Positions 31,425-40,511 of a stretch of 64,000 bases of DNA are shown here, piece by piece. Within the stretch, counting starts at the first letter, position 1; each line of letters starts with the position of its first letter. The notes below the pieces were generated by a model that saw only the letters and a list, made by a program, of their open reading frames with translations, was not told where the DNA came from and did no database searches. This DNA comes from Ignavibacteriota bacterium (GTDB taxonomy: Bacteria; Bacteroidota; Ignavibacteria; Tepidaquicellales; Tepidaquicellaceae): positions 124,001 through 188,000 of the forward strand of contig JACREY010000021.1 of assembly GCA_016218085.1 (NCBI GenBank), read 5' to 3'. The position numbers and the translations under genes were made by a program.

Positions 31425-33875
31425 ATGAAAAATTTATTTTTATTTTACCTGATATTCTTCTCTTCATTGTTATATTCACAGGATTTATACATCCCAAATA
31501 ATCCTTATGATAATGTAGATTTGTATAACAGCAAAAAGAACGCATTCAACAGGGAAAGATGGTTTTACGAGCAGAGAATGTACCCCAATAATTACATTCC
31601 TGACAATGCATACGAAAATGCTTTCAAGCAGAAAGAAATGCTTTTCAAAAAAAGCGGTTATTTTTTCAGCAAGGATATCAACTGGGTAAGCATTGGTCCG
31701 ACGCCGGGATTTTATTTCAGCTACGGCAACATATCTTCGAGGGTTACTTCGGTAAAATTCGACCCGAGAAATCCAGAGACAATTTATATCGGTGCGGCCT
31801 TCGGAGGTATCTGGAAATCGACAAACAGCGGAATGAACTGGACTCCGAAAACGGATTTTGAGATATCACTGTCAACAGGTTCGATAGCGATAGACGCGAC
31901 GACAAAGAACAGCATAATATATTACGGAACAGGTGAAGCAACATACAGCAGTGTTTCATATTACGGAAGAGGACTACTAAAATCGACTAACGGCGGCGAT
32001 ACGTGGACCAATCACAGAACAGGCCTGCCGACATCGACATACTTTTCAAGGCTGATAATCAGGCCGGGACACAATACGGAACTGCTTGCGGCTCTGGGAA
32101 ACAGCGGGATATACAGAAGCACAAATTCGGGGCAAAGCTGGGTGCAGGTGAGAAGCGGGAGATGCGACGATGTATTATTTTCGGTAACAGGAGACACTGC
32201 ATATGCAATAGGCAGCGGTCAGAACATGAGAATATCCACCGACGGCGGAGCAACATTTCCGACTGAAATAGGAACAGGAATAGTTATTGGCACAAGAAAT
32301 CATATTGCTTACTGCAAATCCGCACCTGATATATTTTACGCTTCGGTATATAACTCTTCGGGAACCGTTTCGGTTTTTAAATCGACTGACAAAGGATTAA
32401 ACTTTACGCAGCTTGTTCCGAGCAATACTTTCAGCGGAGGGCAGGCCTGGTATGATTTTTACCTGCACGTAAGTCCTTTTAATCCTGATGTTGCATTCGT
32501 AGGTACATTAACGATTTTCAGGACAACAGACGGAGGTGTTACATTCCAGACAATATCGGGAGGTGTACACGTTGACCAGCACAATATGGATTTTCACCCG
32601 ACTGACCCGAATAAAATTTTCTGTGTTAACGACGGTGGTGTATGGAAATCAGATGATTTAGGGAACACCTGGTCAAATATGAATACGAACCTGACACTTA
32701 CTCAGTTTTACAGAATGACTTCAAATCCTGAGAACCCATTCCATTTACTTGGAGGGACACAGGATAACGGCACACAGCAGACGACGGGTACATTGAACTG
32801 GACAGCGGCATACGGCGGAGACGGCGGAGAAGTATGTTTCGGAAGCAAGGACCAGAATTACATACTGGGAGAGACTCAGAACAACGGTGTATTCCGTTCG
32901 ACAGACAAGGGATTAACCTGGTCAGGAGCTACGTCAGGTTTATCCGGTTCAGGTTCGTGGGTTGCGCCTATAATGTCACATCCTGATTCAGCCGGAATTT
33001 TTTACACTGCAAGGCAGCAGGTTTTCAAGACAACAAACAATGCGGCAAGCTGGACGGCGATTTCGACAGGAACAAGCGGAACTATAAGGGAAATGGCAAT
33101 CTGCAGAAGCAAGGCGGCTTCGATGTACGCTTCTTCAGGAAGTGCTTTATACTATTCAAGTGACGGAGGATTGAATTACAAATTAGTATCCAGCGGAATG
33201 CCGAACAGGACTATTACGGGAGTTTATTTTCATCCGGATTCATTCAGGGTTGCAGTTGTATGCTTCTCGGGTTTCGAAGCGGGAAAAGTTTACAAGACAA
33301 CAGATGAAGGAACGACCTGGTTCAATATAAGCGGCGACCTGCCTGATGTACCAATAAACGATGTATTGATATATTATCCCGGAGCACCAACGAGCAATTA
33401 TCTGGCGGCAACGGATGTCGGGGTTTTCATGACATCAAACTTCGGCGCGAACTGGTCAGAGCTTGCAAACGGGCTGCCCAACACGGTGGCGATGCATCTT
33501 GATTACAATGAAAGTTCGGGAAAAATCCGCATAGGGACACACGGCAGAGGGACCTGGGAAATAAACGGTGTAATAACAGGGCAGAATGTCGGAAACACGC
33601 AAATTCCACAGAAGCACTCATTAAGGCAAAATTATCCGAATCCATTTAATCCGAAAACCAAAATCGAATACAGCATAAAGGAAAAGGGATTTGTAACGAT
33701 GAAGGTATATGATATTCTCGGCAATGAAATACTGACTCCGGTAAGTAAATATCACAATGCAGGTAATTACGAACTTACATTTTTCGGAGAAAGATATTCA
33801 TCAGGAATGTATTTCTATAGTTTATTTATAGACGGAGTAAAAATAGATTCGAAGAAGATGATACTGATAAAATAG
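31425..33875 (+). CDS. Large T9SS cargo protein with BNR/sortilin-type propeller repeats
   Basis: 816 residues. Signal peptide (MKNLFLFYLIFFSSLLYSQ). The body has many repeats of the type TTNSG/STDGGxTW with FDPRNPETIYIGAAFGGIWK near residue 108, as in BNR/VPS10-sortilin ten-bladed propellers and WD40-like glycosyl-hydrolase-related surface proteins. The end is a T9SS type A sorting domain (QNYPNPFNP ... SKKMILIK). No catalytic motif can be named, so a binding or adhesive surface role is as likely as an enzymatic one. It is transcribed alone and closed by a strong terminator. Confidence 0.88.
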   Translation: MKNLFLFYLIFFSSLLYSQDLYIPNNPYDNVDLYNSKKNAFNRERWFYEQRMYPNNYIPDNAYENAFKQKEMLFKKSGYFFSKDINWVSIGPTPGFYFSYGNISSRVTSVKFDPRNPETIYIGAAFGGIWKSTNSGMNWTPKTDFEISLSTGSIAIDATTKNSIIYYGTGEATYSSVSYYGRGLLKSTNGGDTWTNHRTGLPTSTYFSRLIIRPGHNTELLAALGNSGIYRSTNSGQSWVQVRSGRCDDVLFSVTGDTAYAIGSGQNMRISTDGGATFPTEIGTGIVIGTRNHIAYCKSAPDIFYASVYNSSGTVSVFKSTDKGLNFTQLVPSNTFSGGQAWYDFYLHVSPFNPDVAFVGTLTIFRTTDGGVTFQTISGGVHVDQHNMDFHPTDPNKIFCVNDGGVWKSDDLGNTWSNMNTNLTLTQFYRMTSNPENPFHLLGGTQDNGTQQTTGTLNWTAAYGGDGGEVCFGSKDQNYILGETQNNGVFRSTDKGLTWSGATSGLSGSGSWVAPIMSHPDSAGIFYTARQQVFKTTNNAASWTAISTGTSGTIREMAICRSKAASMYASSGSALYYSSDGGLNYKLVSSGMPNRTITGVYFHPDSFRVAVVCFSGFEAGKVYKTTDEGTTWFNISGDLPDVPINDVLIYYPGAPTSNYLAATDVGVFMTSNFGANWSELANGLPNTVAMHLDYNESSGKIRIGTHGRGTWEINGVITGQNVGNTQIPQKHSLRQNYPNPFNPKTKIEYSIKEKGFVTMKVYDILGNEILTPVSKYHNAGNYELTFFGERYSSGMYFYSLFIDGVKIDSKKMILIK

Positions 33876-33900
33876 TCAGCCGAATAAATTTTTTCTTTTT

Positions 33901-33931
33901 AAAATCCCCGTTACTATACGGGGATTTTTTT
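33901..33931. terminator. Terminator between convergent genes
   Basis: AAAATCCCCGT (33901-33911), 6-nt loop, ACGGGGATTTT (33918-33928), then T-run. It lies between the propeller gene and the SDR gene, and can serve both because both flanks are A/T runs. Confidence 0.85.
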
Positions 33932-34823
33932 ATTTCCAATACCCTTTTGTTTTAAGGATTTCGAAAATAGCTTCTTCAGCAGATTTGATTTTGAATCCGA
34001 AAGATTGTATCAGACTCGTATCGAGAGAAACATCTTTAACTGCCGGAAATCCCGGGACATCTGTCATCTTGATTTTTTCAATCAGGTTTTTATCGAATCC
34101 TGCCAAGTCACATACGAGTTCCCCGAGCTCAACGCGTGACAATCTGTCCCTTCCGCTGAAATTCAGAATAATTTCTTTTACATCCGAAACTGCGAGTTCA
34201 GATATTACTTCAGCCGCATTAAGCAGAGAAAAAGGAGTTCTGAACTGGTCGGAAAAGAGTTTCGGGCTACTTCCCTCTTTCAGGGCATCGTACATAATAT
34301 GAAAATTGGTTTTTGAATGATTAAGACCAAAGCCGATTAACAATGATGTTCTGAGAATAACATAATTCCGGAAAGTGTTTTGAATTTCTTTTTCCGTTTC
34401 GAGTTTAGTTTCAGCGTACATGCTGAGAGGTTTCAGCTTCCCGTTTTCTTTCATCATTCCGCCCGAATCACCGTCATAGACGAGGTCAGTGGAAGTATAA
34501 ATGAGTTTTGCATTATGCTTATCGCACAATTCGGAGATATGCTTTGTTGCTTCTACATTTGTGAAAATCACTTCTTCTTTATTTTCTTCAGAGCAGGCTT
34601 CGGGGCGCGTGAATCCTGCGCAATGCACGACTGCATCGGGTCTGAAGCTGCTGAATAATTCCGACATTCCCTTGAAACCGGTAATATCCTGACACAAAGA
34701 ATTATAGTTAATACAGTTGCCCGGATTATTTCTATAAAGAGTCAGGATTTCATTTTCCTTCGACAGAAAAATATTAAGATACTGCCCCAGCAGACCGCTT
34801 CCGCCCGTGATTAAGATTTTCAT
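33930..34823 (-). CDS. SDR-family sugar-nucleotide reductase (RmlD-like)
   Basis: 297 residues from the Met at 34823, which directly precedes the NAD(P)-binding motif (KILITGGSGLLGQYLN); a longer frame to 34928 adds a spurious-looking hydrophobic leader. YAETK (the YxxxK catalytic pair) follows STDLVYDG, and VVHCAGFTRPEAC matches the RmlD type. The closest named family is dTDP-4-dehydrorhamnose reductase, but its pathway partners (rmlA, rmlB, rmlC) are not adjacent, so the substrate is uncertain. It may feed surface glycan synthesis, as do the genes at 53610-61444. Confidence 0.82.
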   Translation of the reverse strand: MKILITGGSGLLGQYLNIFLSKENEILTLYRNNPGNCINYNSLCQDITGFKGMSELFSSFRPDAVVHCAGFTRPEACSEENKEEVIFTNVEATKHISELCDKHNAKLIYTSTDLVYDGDSGGMMKENGKLKPLSMYAETKLETEKEIQNTFRNYVILRTSLLIGFGLNHSKTNFHIMYDALKEGSSPKLFSDQFRTPFSLLNAAEVISELAVSDVKEIILNFSGRDRLSRVELGELVCDLAGFDKNLIEKIKMTDVPGFPAVKDVSLDTSLIQSFGFKIKSAEEAIFEILKTKGYWK

Positions 34824-34887
34824 AATCCAATTTAAATTTAATGCTAAAAATAATAAATACAATAAAACAAAGATTACTTTACATAAT

Positions 34888-34930
34888 AATTGCGCTTTAC
34901 TATGTTCAAAAGCGCAAAAATAGCGCAATT
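34888..34930. repeat. Nested inverted repeats of GCGCAA
   Basis: TTGCGCTTT (34890-34898) pairs with AAAGCGCAA (34909-34917), while AATTGCGC (34888-34895) pairs with GCGCAATT (34923-34930). The two hairpins share the left arm and exclude each other. It lies in the 5' leader of the leftward SDR gene. Confidence 0.55.
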
Positions 34931-35021
34931 TTATTCCGCCTAAAAATTATGTTATTTGTTATCGGATTTTTGTTAATATTGTATTTACAGCAGTATATCA
35001 TCAGTTTTCTGATAACAAATA

Positions 35022-35051
35022 TTATCGGATGTTATCGAGTGTTATCCGAGG
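35022..35051. repeat. Three 10-bp iteron-like tandem repeats
   Basis: TTATCGGATG, TTATCGAGTG and TTATCCGAGG follow each other without gaps, with a further TTATCGGAT at 34959. The 10-bp period would put each unit on the same DNA face. Confidence 0.5.
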
Positions 35052-35173
35052 TCAGCAGACATTGGAAACTGCAGAAGACAATTTGCCTGAAAAAAGTTTT
35101 TATTTAAAAGAACGGAATATGCCCATATTAATATATGGTATTATTATTCAAATGTCAATGGGAAAAGTTTTTA

Positions 35174-35209
35174 AGTTTGTAAAGTTCATAAAGTTTATAA
35201 AGTTCATAA
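35174..35209. repeat. 9-bp tandem repeat patch (AGTTYRTAA)
   Basis: AGTTTGTAA, AGTTCATAA, AGTTTATAA, AGTTCATAA without gaps. It is the same family as 19049-19085. Confidence 0.75.
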
Positions 35210-35215
35210 AGATTG

Positions 35216-35229
35216 TCCGCCACGGCAGA
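35216..35229. repeat. GC-rich imperfect palindrome
   Basis: TCCGCCACGGCAGA, a near copy of the perfect palindrome at 21186-21199. Confidence 0.45.
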
Positions 35230-35259
35230 TCTTCGAGATGTAAAGAGGGTTAATGATTT

Positions 35260-35334
35260 ATAAGAGCAAGAGATGAAATAAACATATAGAAAATTATAAA
35301 CTGCAGGAGCTTAGTTGCTTTTGCAGTTTTATTT
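35260..35334 (+). repeat. 75-bp direct repeat, copy A
   Basis: It aligns without gaps to 36871-36945 with 10 differences (about 87% identity). Its right half is a hairpin (AAACTGC 35298-35304 with GCAGTTT 35323-35329) followed by TATTT, like a terminator. No rightward gene ends before it. Confidence 0.8.
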
Positions 35335-35417
35335 AAATACATACGCAGTAGTGATAGTTAATGTTTTAATAATATTAATTTACAGAATAATATAATACGA
35401 TTATTGATTTATTGAAT

Positions 35418-35448
35418 TGACTATTGATTGGAATCGTTTTAAGTTACA
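35418..35448 (+). promoter_or_regulatory. Promoter of the frameshifted cargo gene
   Basis: TTG (35418-35420), 20 bases, TAAGTTAC (35441-35448); the -7 box is only a partial match. Confidence 0.35.
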
Positions 35449-35489
35449 AAAAAGTACTTCGGGATTTTTAATAATTTATTACTTGGGGT

Positions 35490-36790
35490 ATGAAAAAATC
35501 ATTATTTTTATTTTTGCTCTTAATTGTACATTTGTCATTTCACATTGATAATTGTATGAGCCAGTGGCTCTTACAACCCTGGCCTGTATCGGGGAGTGTA
35601 TACACAATTAAATTCTTCGATAGCAATTACGGATTGGCTTCGCTGGATAATCCTACCGTTATTCGGACAACAAACGGCGGAGTAAACTGGCAGGTAATAA
35701 CATATATGAGGATTTATGACCTGCAAAAAATAAATGATTCTACGATGTATGGAAATGGAAGACCGACACTTCAAACAGATAGAATTTATAGACATTCAAT
35801 AAAGGATTAACCTGGGATAGTGTAGCTATCTTAGGAAATGCGTATTCAGGAATATCATTTATTAATAAAGATACGGGTTTTATAAGTGGTGGTGATGGAA
35901 CAAATTATAGAATCTGGAAAACTACCGATGGAGGTGTAACATTAACATCACTGACTAATGTTTTAGGTCATGGAAAAATATTCTTTTTAAGATATAAAAT
36001 CAGCGGAGAATATTACGGCTGGTGTTGTCACGATGTATATATGTATAAGACCACAAACAGTGGTGCGAGTTGGTTTCAGGTGGGGAGTACCGGGTATAGC
36101 ATACATCAACTCGAATTCATAAATGAAAACACCGGATTTGCTACATACGGAGGTGGGGCAATGCTTAAAACAACAACTGGTGGATTGAATTGGATTCAGT
36201 ATAATATGCCAAATGCTTTTGGAGTTGTACTAAATGATATTAAAAATTTTAAGATTATTGATAGTAATACAATATATGGAGATAGAGCAACAAGGCAATT
36301 TCCAAATGGAAGATTAAAAGGTATAATATGGAAATCAACAAATGGAGGTATAAATTGGGGATTTCAGCAACCGGATACAAATTCATTATATCAATTATAT
36401 CTGGGGATTGAGTTTGCCGATAGCCTGGCAGGCTGGAGTTCAAATATTCGTACCACAAATGGAGGTGGTCCAATAATAATAAATGAAATATTTCCGATTA
36501 ATACGGAAACACCTAAAGGTTATACGCTTTATCAGAATTACCCGAACCCATTTAATCCACAAACGACTATATCATTTTCCATAACAAAAAAATCTTATGT
36601 AAATATTAAAATTTATGATTTAATGGGAAAAGAAGTAATAAAGATTTATGCTAATGAATTTCTGGAGGCGGGGATTTATAAAACAGTATTAAATTTTGGG
36701 AATGCAAATCTATCAAGCGGAATATATTTTTATTCTCTTTATTCAGACGGCGAGCGTGTGGACTCGAAAAAAATGTTGATGCTGAAATAA
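35490..36790 (+). pseudogene. T9SS cargo protein with YCF48/BNR repeats, broken by one frameshift
   Basis: Two frames make one protein of about 433 residues. The first frame (35490-35810) gives the signal peptide (MKKSLFLFLLLIVHLSFHI) and the first repeats, then stops. The protein continues in the third frame from about 35792 (TFNKGLTWDSVAILG ...) through to the stop at 36790, with further TTNSGASW-type repeats and a T9SS sorting domain (QNYPNPFNP ... SKKMLMLK). Restoring one base near 35790-35792 would join Tyr-Arg to Thr-Phe-Asn in frame. Length and layout match the cargo gene at 1763-3046. It may be a real pseudogene or a sequencing error. Confidence 0.85.
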
Positions 36791-37096
36791 CACAAGTTAT
36801 TATATCATAATCCGGATAGCGGAGTGTATTAGGAAATGAGTAATAATTAATGAAAATTGATTAATAAATAATAAGAGCAAGAGCTAAAATAAATATAAAG
36901 GAAACTTTAAACTGCCAGAGCTTAATTGCTTTTGCAGTTTTATTTTTTAAAATCCTCAATTTTTCAGTTTATTTTAAAGGTATTTTATATAATTTCCCAT
37001 ATTCCTTAAACGTTTTAGCTAAGTATAGTGTTTATATTATATTAGCACTCTTTCAGAGGATGAGGAGATTTTATATAAATTTTAAATTTATTTAAG
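36791..37096. other. Intergenic region holding repeat copy B
   Basis: 306 AT-rich bases. The only structure is the 75-bp repeat copy B (36871-36945) with its terminator-like hairpin. A half CIRCE-like sequence at 37042-37050 has no partner. No clear promoter for the next gene was found. Confidence 0.55.
36871..36945 (+). repeat. 75-bp direct repeat, copy B (includes a terminator hairpin)
   Basis: Gap-free alignment to 35260-35334. The hairpin AAACTGC (36909-36915) with GCAGTTT (36934-36940) and T-rich tail lies about 120 bases after the broken cargo gene and could terminate it. Confidence 0.8.
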
Positions 37097-37954
37097 ATGG
37101 AAGAACAAATTACAGCAGAAGTACCGGTTAAGAAAAAATTTGACAAGGTAAATATTACTTTATGGGTAGTTGCGGTGATATTGACGATAGCTTCGATATA
37201 TTATCAGAACACGACAGGACCGACCTATCCAAAAAAAGGACACATAGTTTTTGCAGGCAAGCAGATTGATTACAAGCTGGACAGGAGCTGGCTGATAAAT
37301 ACTGACTGCCAGATAAAAATTTTAACAAATGACAGCCTGATAAAGGGTTCGATAATATGGAAGCGGTATAAGACACAGGACAATGAAAGCAGCAGACCGA
37401 TGAGGTATGAAAACGGCTACCTGATTGGTGACCTTGACAGGCAGGACAAGACAGCGACAAAGCTGCAATATTACATTCAGCTAAGCACATTCCAGCCGGG
37501 TAATCAAAATGTTGACCAGCTTGCATTCATTCCCGATAAAAACGGGGTGGTAATCAGGTTCCGAGGCGATGTACCGTTTATGATAATTATTCTTCACATC
37601 ATTTTCATTTTTGCATTTGAGCTGATGTCCCTGAAAACGGGAATGGAATTTTTCAGAAAAGAACCAAAATACAAGAAATATACTTTCTGGACGATAGGGC
37701 TTGCGGCGGTAGGCGGATTACTTTTGGGACCGCTGGTTCAGTATTTTGCATTCGGAGAGTGGTGGACGGGATTTCCGTTTGGCATAGACCTTACGGACAA
37801 CAAAATGCTGATTGCATTTATAGCGTGGATTGGCGCATTAATTGCGCTTTATAAATCGAAGAAGCCCGGATACTGGATACTTGGGGCAACAATAATTACA
37901 CTTGCAATATTTTTAATTCCGCACAGCGTATTAAGCGGCAATGTACCAAAATAA
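37097..37954 (+). CDS. Conserved-looking membrane protein of unknown function
   Basis: 285 residues, family not recognised. A 20-residue cytosolic start is followed by TM1 (about 22-39), an extracytoplasmic beta-rich domain (40-155) with several Lys/Tyr-rich strands, then TM helices at about 160-180, 196-215, 233-250 and 257-278. There are no signal peptide and no catalytic motif. It is followed after 21 bases by the M28 peptidase gene and then by the SIMPL gene, so the three are likely co-transcribed; a role in the cell envelope is inferred only from that. Confidence 0.8.
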   Translation: MEEQITAEVPVKKKFDKVNITLWVVAVILTIASIYYQNTTGPTYPKKGHIVFAGKQIDYKLDRSWLINTDCQIKILTNDSLIKGSIIWKRYKTQDNESSRPMRYENGYLIGDLDRQDKTATKLQYYIQLSTFQPGNQNVDQLAFIPDKNGVVIRFRGDVPFMIIILHIIFIFAFELMSLKTGMEFFRKEPKYKKYTFWTIGLAAVGGLLLGPLVQYFAFGEWWTGFPFGIDLTDNKMLIAFIAWIGALIALYKSKKPGYWILGATIITLAIFLIPHSVLSGNVPK

Positions 37955-37975
37955 TTTTTAAGAATTAAATACAAT

Positions 37976-39775
37976 ATGAAAAAAATATTTTTATTAGCAT
38001 TAATCTTCTCTGCAAGCTTTATCTTTGCCCAGTATGACATAGATAAAGTAAGGAACAACGAAATTACGAAGGAAGAAATTTACGAGCATATAAAATATCT
38101 TGCATCGGACAAGCTGGAAGGCAGGTATCCCGGCTCCACGGGCGGAGTGCTAGCGATGGATTATTTAAGCAAGGAATTTCAGACATACGGGCTGGTTCCA
38201 TTCGGCGACAGCAGTTACATACAGCCATTTGATATGATAACGGATTTGAAGCTGGGGAGCGATAACACACTGGAAATATTAAACAAGGATAAGTCAAAGA
38301 AGTTGGAGGTCGCGAAAGACTGGATGCCTTTGAGTTATTCATCGAACGGAAATATGTCGGGTTATTTAATGTTCCTTGGTTACGGTATATCGGCACCCGA
38401 TTTAAATTACGATGATTACAAAGGAATGCTTGTGGAAGGAAAGGTTGTTGTGATTATGGCAAATTCCCCTACCAGCAATTCAACGGTAAATAAATTCAGT
38501 TCATACGAGAGCATATACAAAAAGATAGTAAAAGCACGTGAAAATAAAGCGGCGGGTGTAATAATCATTTCAGATCAGAAAACGGAAGATAATCTCCCGA
38601 GACTCGTTTACAGTTTATCGAGCAAGAGTTCGGGAATACCTGTAATCAGGGTAAAGAGAGAATTCATAGCAAATATTTTCAAGGAAATGAAATACGATCT
38701 GGACAAGGTTCAGAAAAACATAATCAAGAATCAGAAGCCCGAGTCATTTGCACTCACTAATTATACTGCAAGCGGAAAGATTTCATTGGATCAGGTAAAA
38801 GCAAGGACTGGGAATGTGCTTGGTTACATCGAAGGCAGCGACCCTGTTTTGAAAAACGAAGTTATTGTTATCGGCGGACATTACGACCATCTGGGATGGG
38901 GCGGAGAAAATTCGCTTTACGACGGCAAGGACAAAAAGATACATTACGGAGCGGACGATAATGCATCGGGAACGACCGGCGTACTGGAGCTTGCACAGAA
39001 ATTATCCGCTAATAAAAGCAGTCTGAAAAGGAGTATATTATTAATGTGCTTTACGGGAGAAGAGGAAGGGTTAATTGGTTCTGCTTATTTTACCAACTCG
39101 CCGCTTTTCGGCAAGGTAAATATTGTCAGCATGATAAATATGGATATGATAGGAAGAATTGAAAACGACAAGCTCGTGATAAACGGAACGGGAACCTCGA
39201 CGGGATGGGTAAGCACACTGGACGAAGTGAACAAGAATTATAATTTCTCGATGTCATACATTCCGGACGGATTCGGACCATCGGACCAGTCTTCATTTTA
39301 TTCAAAAAATATTCCTGTGCTTTTCTTTTTTACGGGGCTGCACACTGATTATCACAAGCCATCGGACACATACGACAAAATAAATATATCGGGTGAAGAG
39401 AAGGTTGTAAAATACGTTTATGACTTTGTTTATAATTTAGCTAATGCAGAAAAGAAACCAGAGTACTCCAAAGTAGCGGAGTCGAATGAAAAGAAACAGG
39501 AAACGGGACCGGTAAAGGTATATGTGGGAACGATACCCGATTTTTCCTCGAATGAAGAGGGGTATAAAATTTCGGGAGTGAAGGAAGGCAGTCCTGCTGA
39601 GAAAGGCGGAATAACAGCAGGAGACCTGATGATAAAATTCGGAGCTAGGGAAATAAAAAACATATATGATTACACGGCAGCACTCGGGGAATACAAGCCG
39701 GGGGATGAAGTTGAGATTGTAGTTAAAAGGAATAACGAATCTATTATCTGTAAGGTAATTTTAGGAAAAAAATAA
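37976..39775 (+). CDS. M28 family zinc aminopeptidase with PA and PDZ domains
   Basis: 599 residues. Signal peptide (MKKIFLLALIFSASFIFAQ). A protease-associated (PA) domain occupies about 125-240. The M28 catalytic core carries the two-zinc ligands: His302 in GGHYDHLG, Asp327 in HYGADDNASG, the Glu362-Glu363 pair in TGEEEG, Asp390 in NMDMIGR, and the final His in HTDYHKPSD. A PDZ domain closes the protein (YKISGVKEGSPAEKGGITAG). It is expected to trim N-terminal residues from peptides in the periplasm or outside the cell. It has no sorting domain, unlike the S8 protease in this window. Confidence 0.95.
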   Translation: MKKIFLLALIFSASFIFAQYDIDKVRNNEITKEEIYEHIKYLASDKLEGRYPGSTGGVLAMDYLSKEFQTYGLVPFGDSSYIQPFDMITDLKLGSDNTLEILNKDKSKKLEVAKDWMPLSYSSNGNMSGYLMFLGYGISAPDLNYDDYKGMLVEGKVVVIMANSPTSNSTVNKFSSYESIYKKIVKARENKAAGVIIISDQKTEDNLPRLVYSLSSKSSGIPVIRVKREFIANIFKEMKYDLDKVQKNIIKNQKPESFALTNYTASGKISLDQVKARTGNVLGYIEGSDPVLKNEVIVIGGHYDHLGWGGENSLYDGKDKKIHYGADDNASGTTGVLELAQKLSANKSSLKRSILLMCFTGEEEGLIGSAYFTNSPLFGKVNIVSMINMDMIGRIENDKLVINGTGTSTGWVSTLDEVNKNYNFSMSYIPDGFGPSDQSSFYSKNIPVLFFFTGLHTDYHKPSDTYDKINISGEEKVVKYVYDFVYNLANAEKKPEYSKVAESNEKKQETGPVKVYVGTIPDFSSNEEGYKISGVKEGSPAEKGGITAGDLMIKFGAREIKNIYDYTAALGEYKPGDEVEIVVKRNNESIICKVILGKK

Positions 39776-39804
39776 TTCTTAAAATATAAACTAATACATT
39801 TCAT

Positions 39805-40506
39805 ATGAAAACACTATTTGTTTTTGTTTCACTAATTCTATCAGTTTTTTTTGCAAGGACAGCCATAAGCCAGGAGAGGCCGCCTTCAATTGAAGTAACC
39901 GGCACGGCAAGTATTTCGGTAACACCGGACATTATGAAATGGACAGTAGACATACAGAACGACAACGATAATATACAGGAAGCAAAAACGAAGAATGACA
40001 ATACACTGACAAAGGTCCTGAATGTGATAAAATCATACGGAATAGAAGACAAGGACATAAAGACGAGCGGGATAAGAATGACAAAGCGAACATACATTTA
40101 CGGACAGGAAAAGAAGTATAATGTATCGAATACAGTTTGGTTTAATTTAGATAATCTGGCAAAGTATGATTTGCTCACAAATGACCTTATAAAAATCGAA
40201 GATGTATTCATTACAAACACATTTCTTGAATATTCAAAGGCAATAGAGACAAGGATTCAGGCAAGAGCCAACGCATTGAAAGTTGCAAAGGAAAAAGCGC
40301 TACAGATGGCAGAGGCGCTTGGCATGACAGTTGGAAAGCCGCTTTTGATACAGGAAGAGCCGATTTATGATTACTGGGGAATGCAGAATTTCACGCAGAA
40401 CAATGTACAAAATTATTCATTAAGCGGTTCGACATCATCGCAGCACTTCAGCGAAGGGATAATGAAAATAGAAACGAAAGTAAAAGTAGTATTTGAGTTG
40501 AAATAA
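39805..40506 (+). CDS. SIMPL domain-containing protein (DUF541)
   Basis: 233 residues. Signal peptide (MKTLFVFVSLILSVFFARTAISQ). The remainder is a SIMPL/DUF541 domain: IEVTGTASISVTPDIMKWTV at the start, the KNDNTLTKVLNVIKSYGIEDKDIKTSGIR segment (parts at residues 63-91), and ARANALKVAKEKALQMAEALG near 160. Such proteins form ring-like oligomers in the periplasm or outer membrane; their role is not settled. It lies 29 bases after the M28 peptidase. Confidence 0.9.
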   Translation: MKTLFVFVSLILSVFFARTAISQERPPSIEVTGTASISVTPDIMKWTVDIQNDNDNIQEAKTKNDNTLTKVLNVIKSYGIEDKDIKTSGIRMTKRTYIYGQEKKYNVSNTVWFNLDNLAKYDLLTNDLIKIEDVFITNTFLEYSKAIETRIQARANALKVAKEKALQMAEALGMTVGKPLLIQEEPIYDYWGMQNFTQNNVQNYSLSGSTSSQHFSEGIMKIETKVKVVFELK

Positions 40507-40511
40507 AAAAA

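Larger units (their letters stand above)
34824..35489. other. Repeat-rich intergenic region
   Basis: 666 bases with no supported gene. In order: nested inverted repeats built from GCGCAA (34888-34930); 10-bp arms ATTTGTTATC (34954-34963) and GATAACAAAT (35011-35020); three 10-bp tandem units TTATCGGATG / TTATCGAGTG / TTATCCGAGG (35022-35051); a 9-bp repeat patch (35174-35209); a GC element (35216-35229); copy A of a 75-bp repeat (35260-35334); and a promoter (35418-35448). Frames at 34841-35107 and 35029-35253 run through these repeats and look spurious. Confidence 0.65.

Noticed and set aside
34824-34928. Longer start (34928) for the RmlD-like gene
   Set aside because: It adds 35 residues before the NAD-binding strand that normally opens the protein.
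34841-35253. Two overlapping open frames (88 and 74 codons)
   Set aside because: They run through tandem and inverted repeats; the low-complexity KFIKFIKFIK-type stretch comes from the 9-bp repeat. No family resemblance or start signal.
37042-37050. TTAGCACTC, the left half of a CIRCE heat-shock operator
   Set aside because: The complementary half GAGTGCTAA is missing at the right spacing, and the gene behind it is a membrane protein without link to heat shock.
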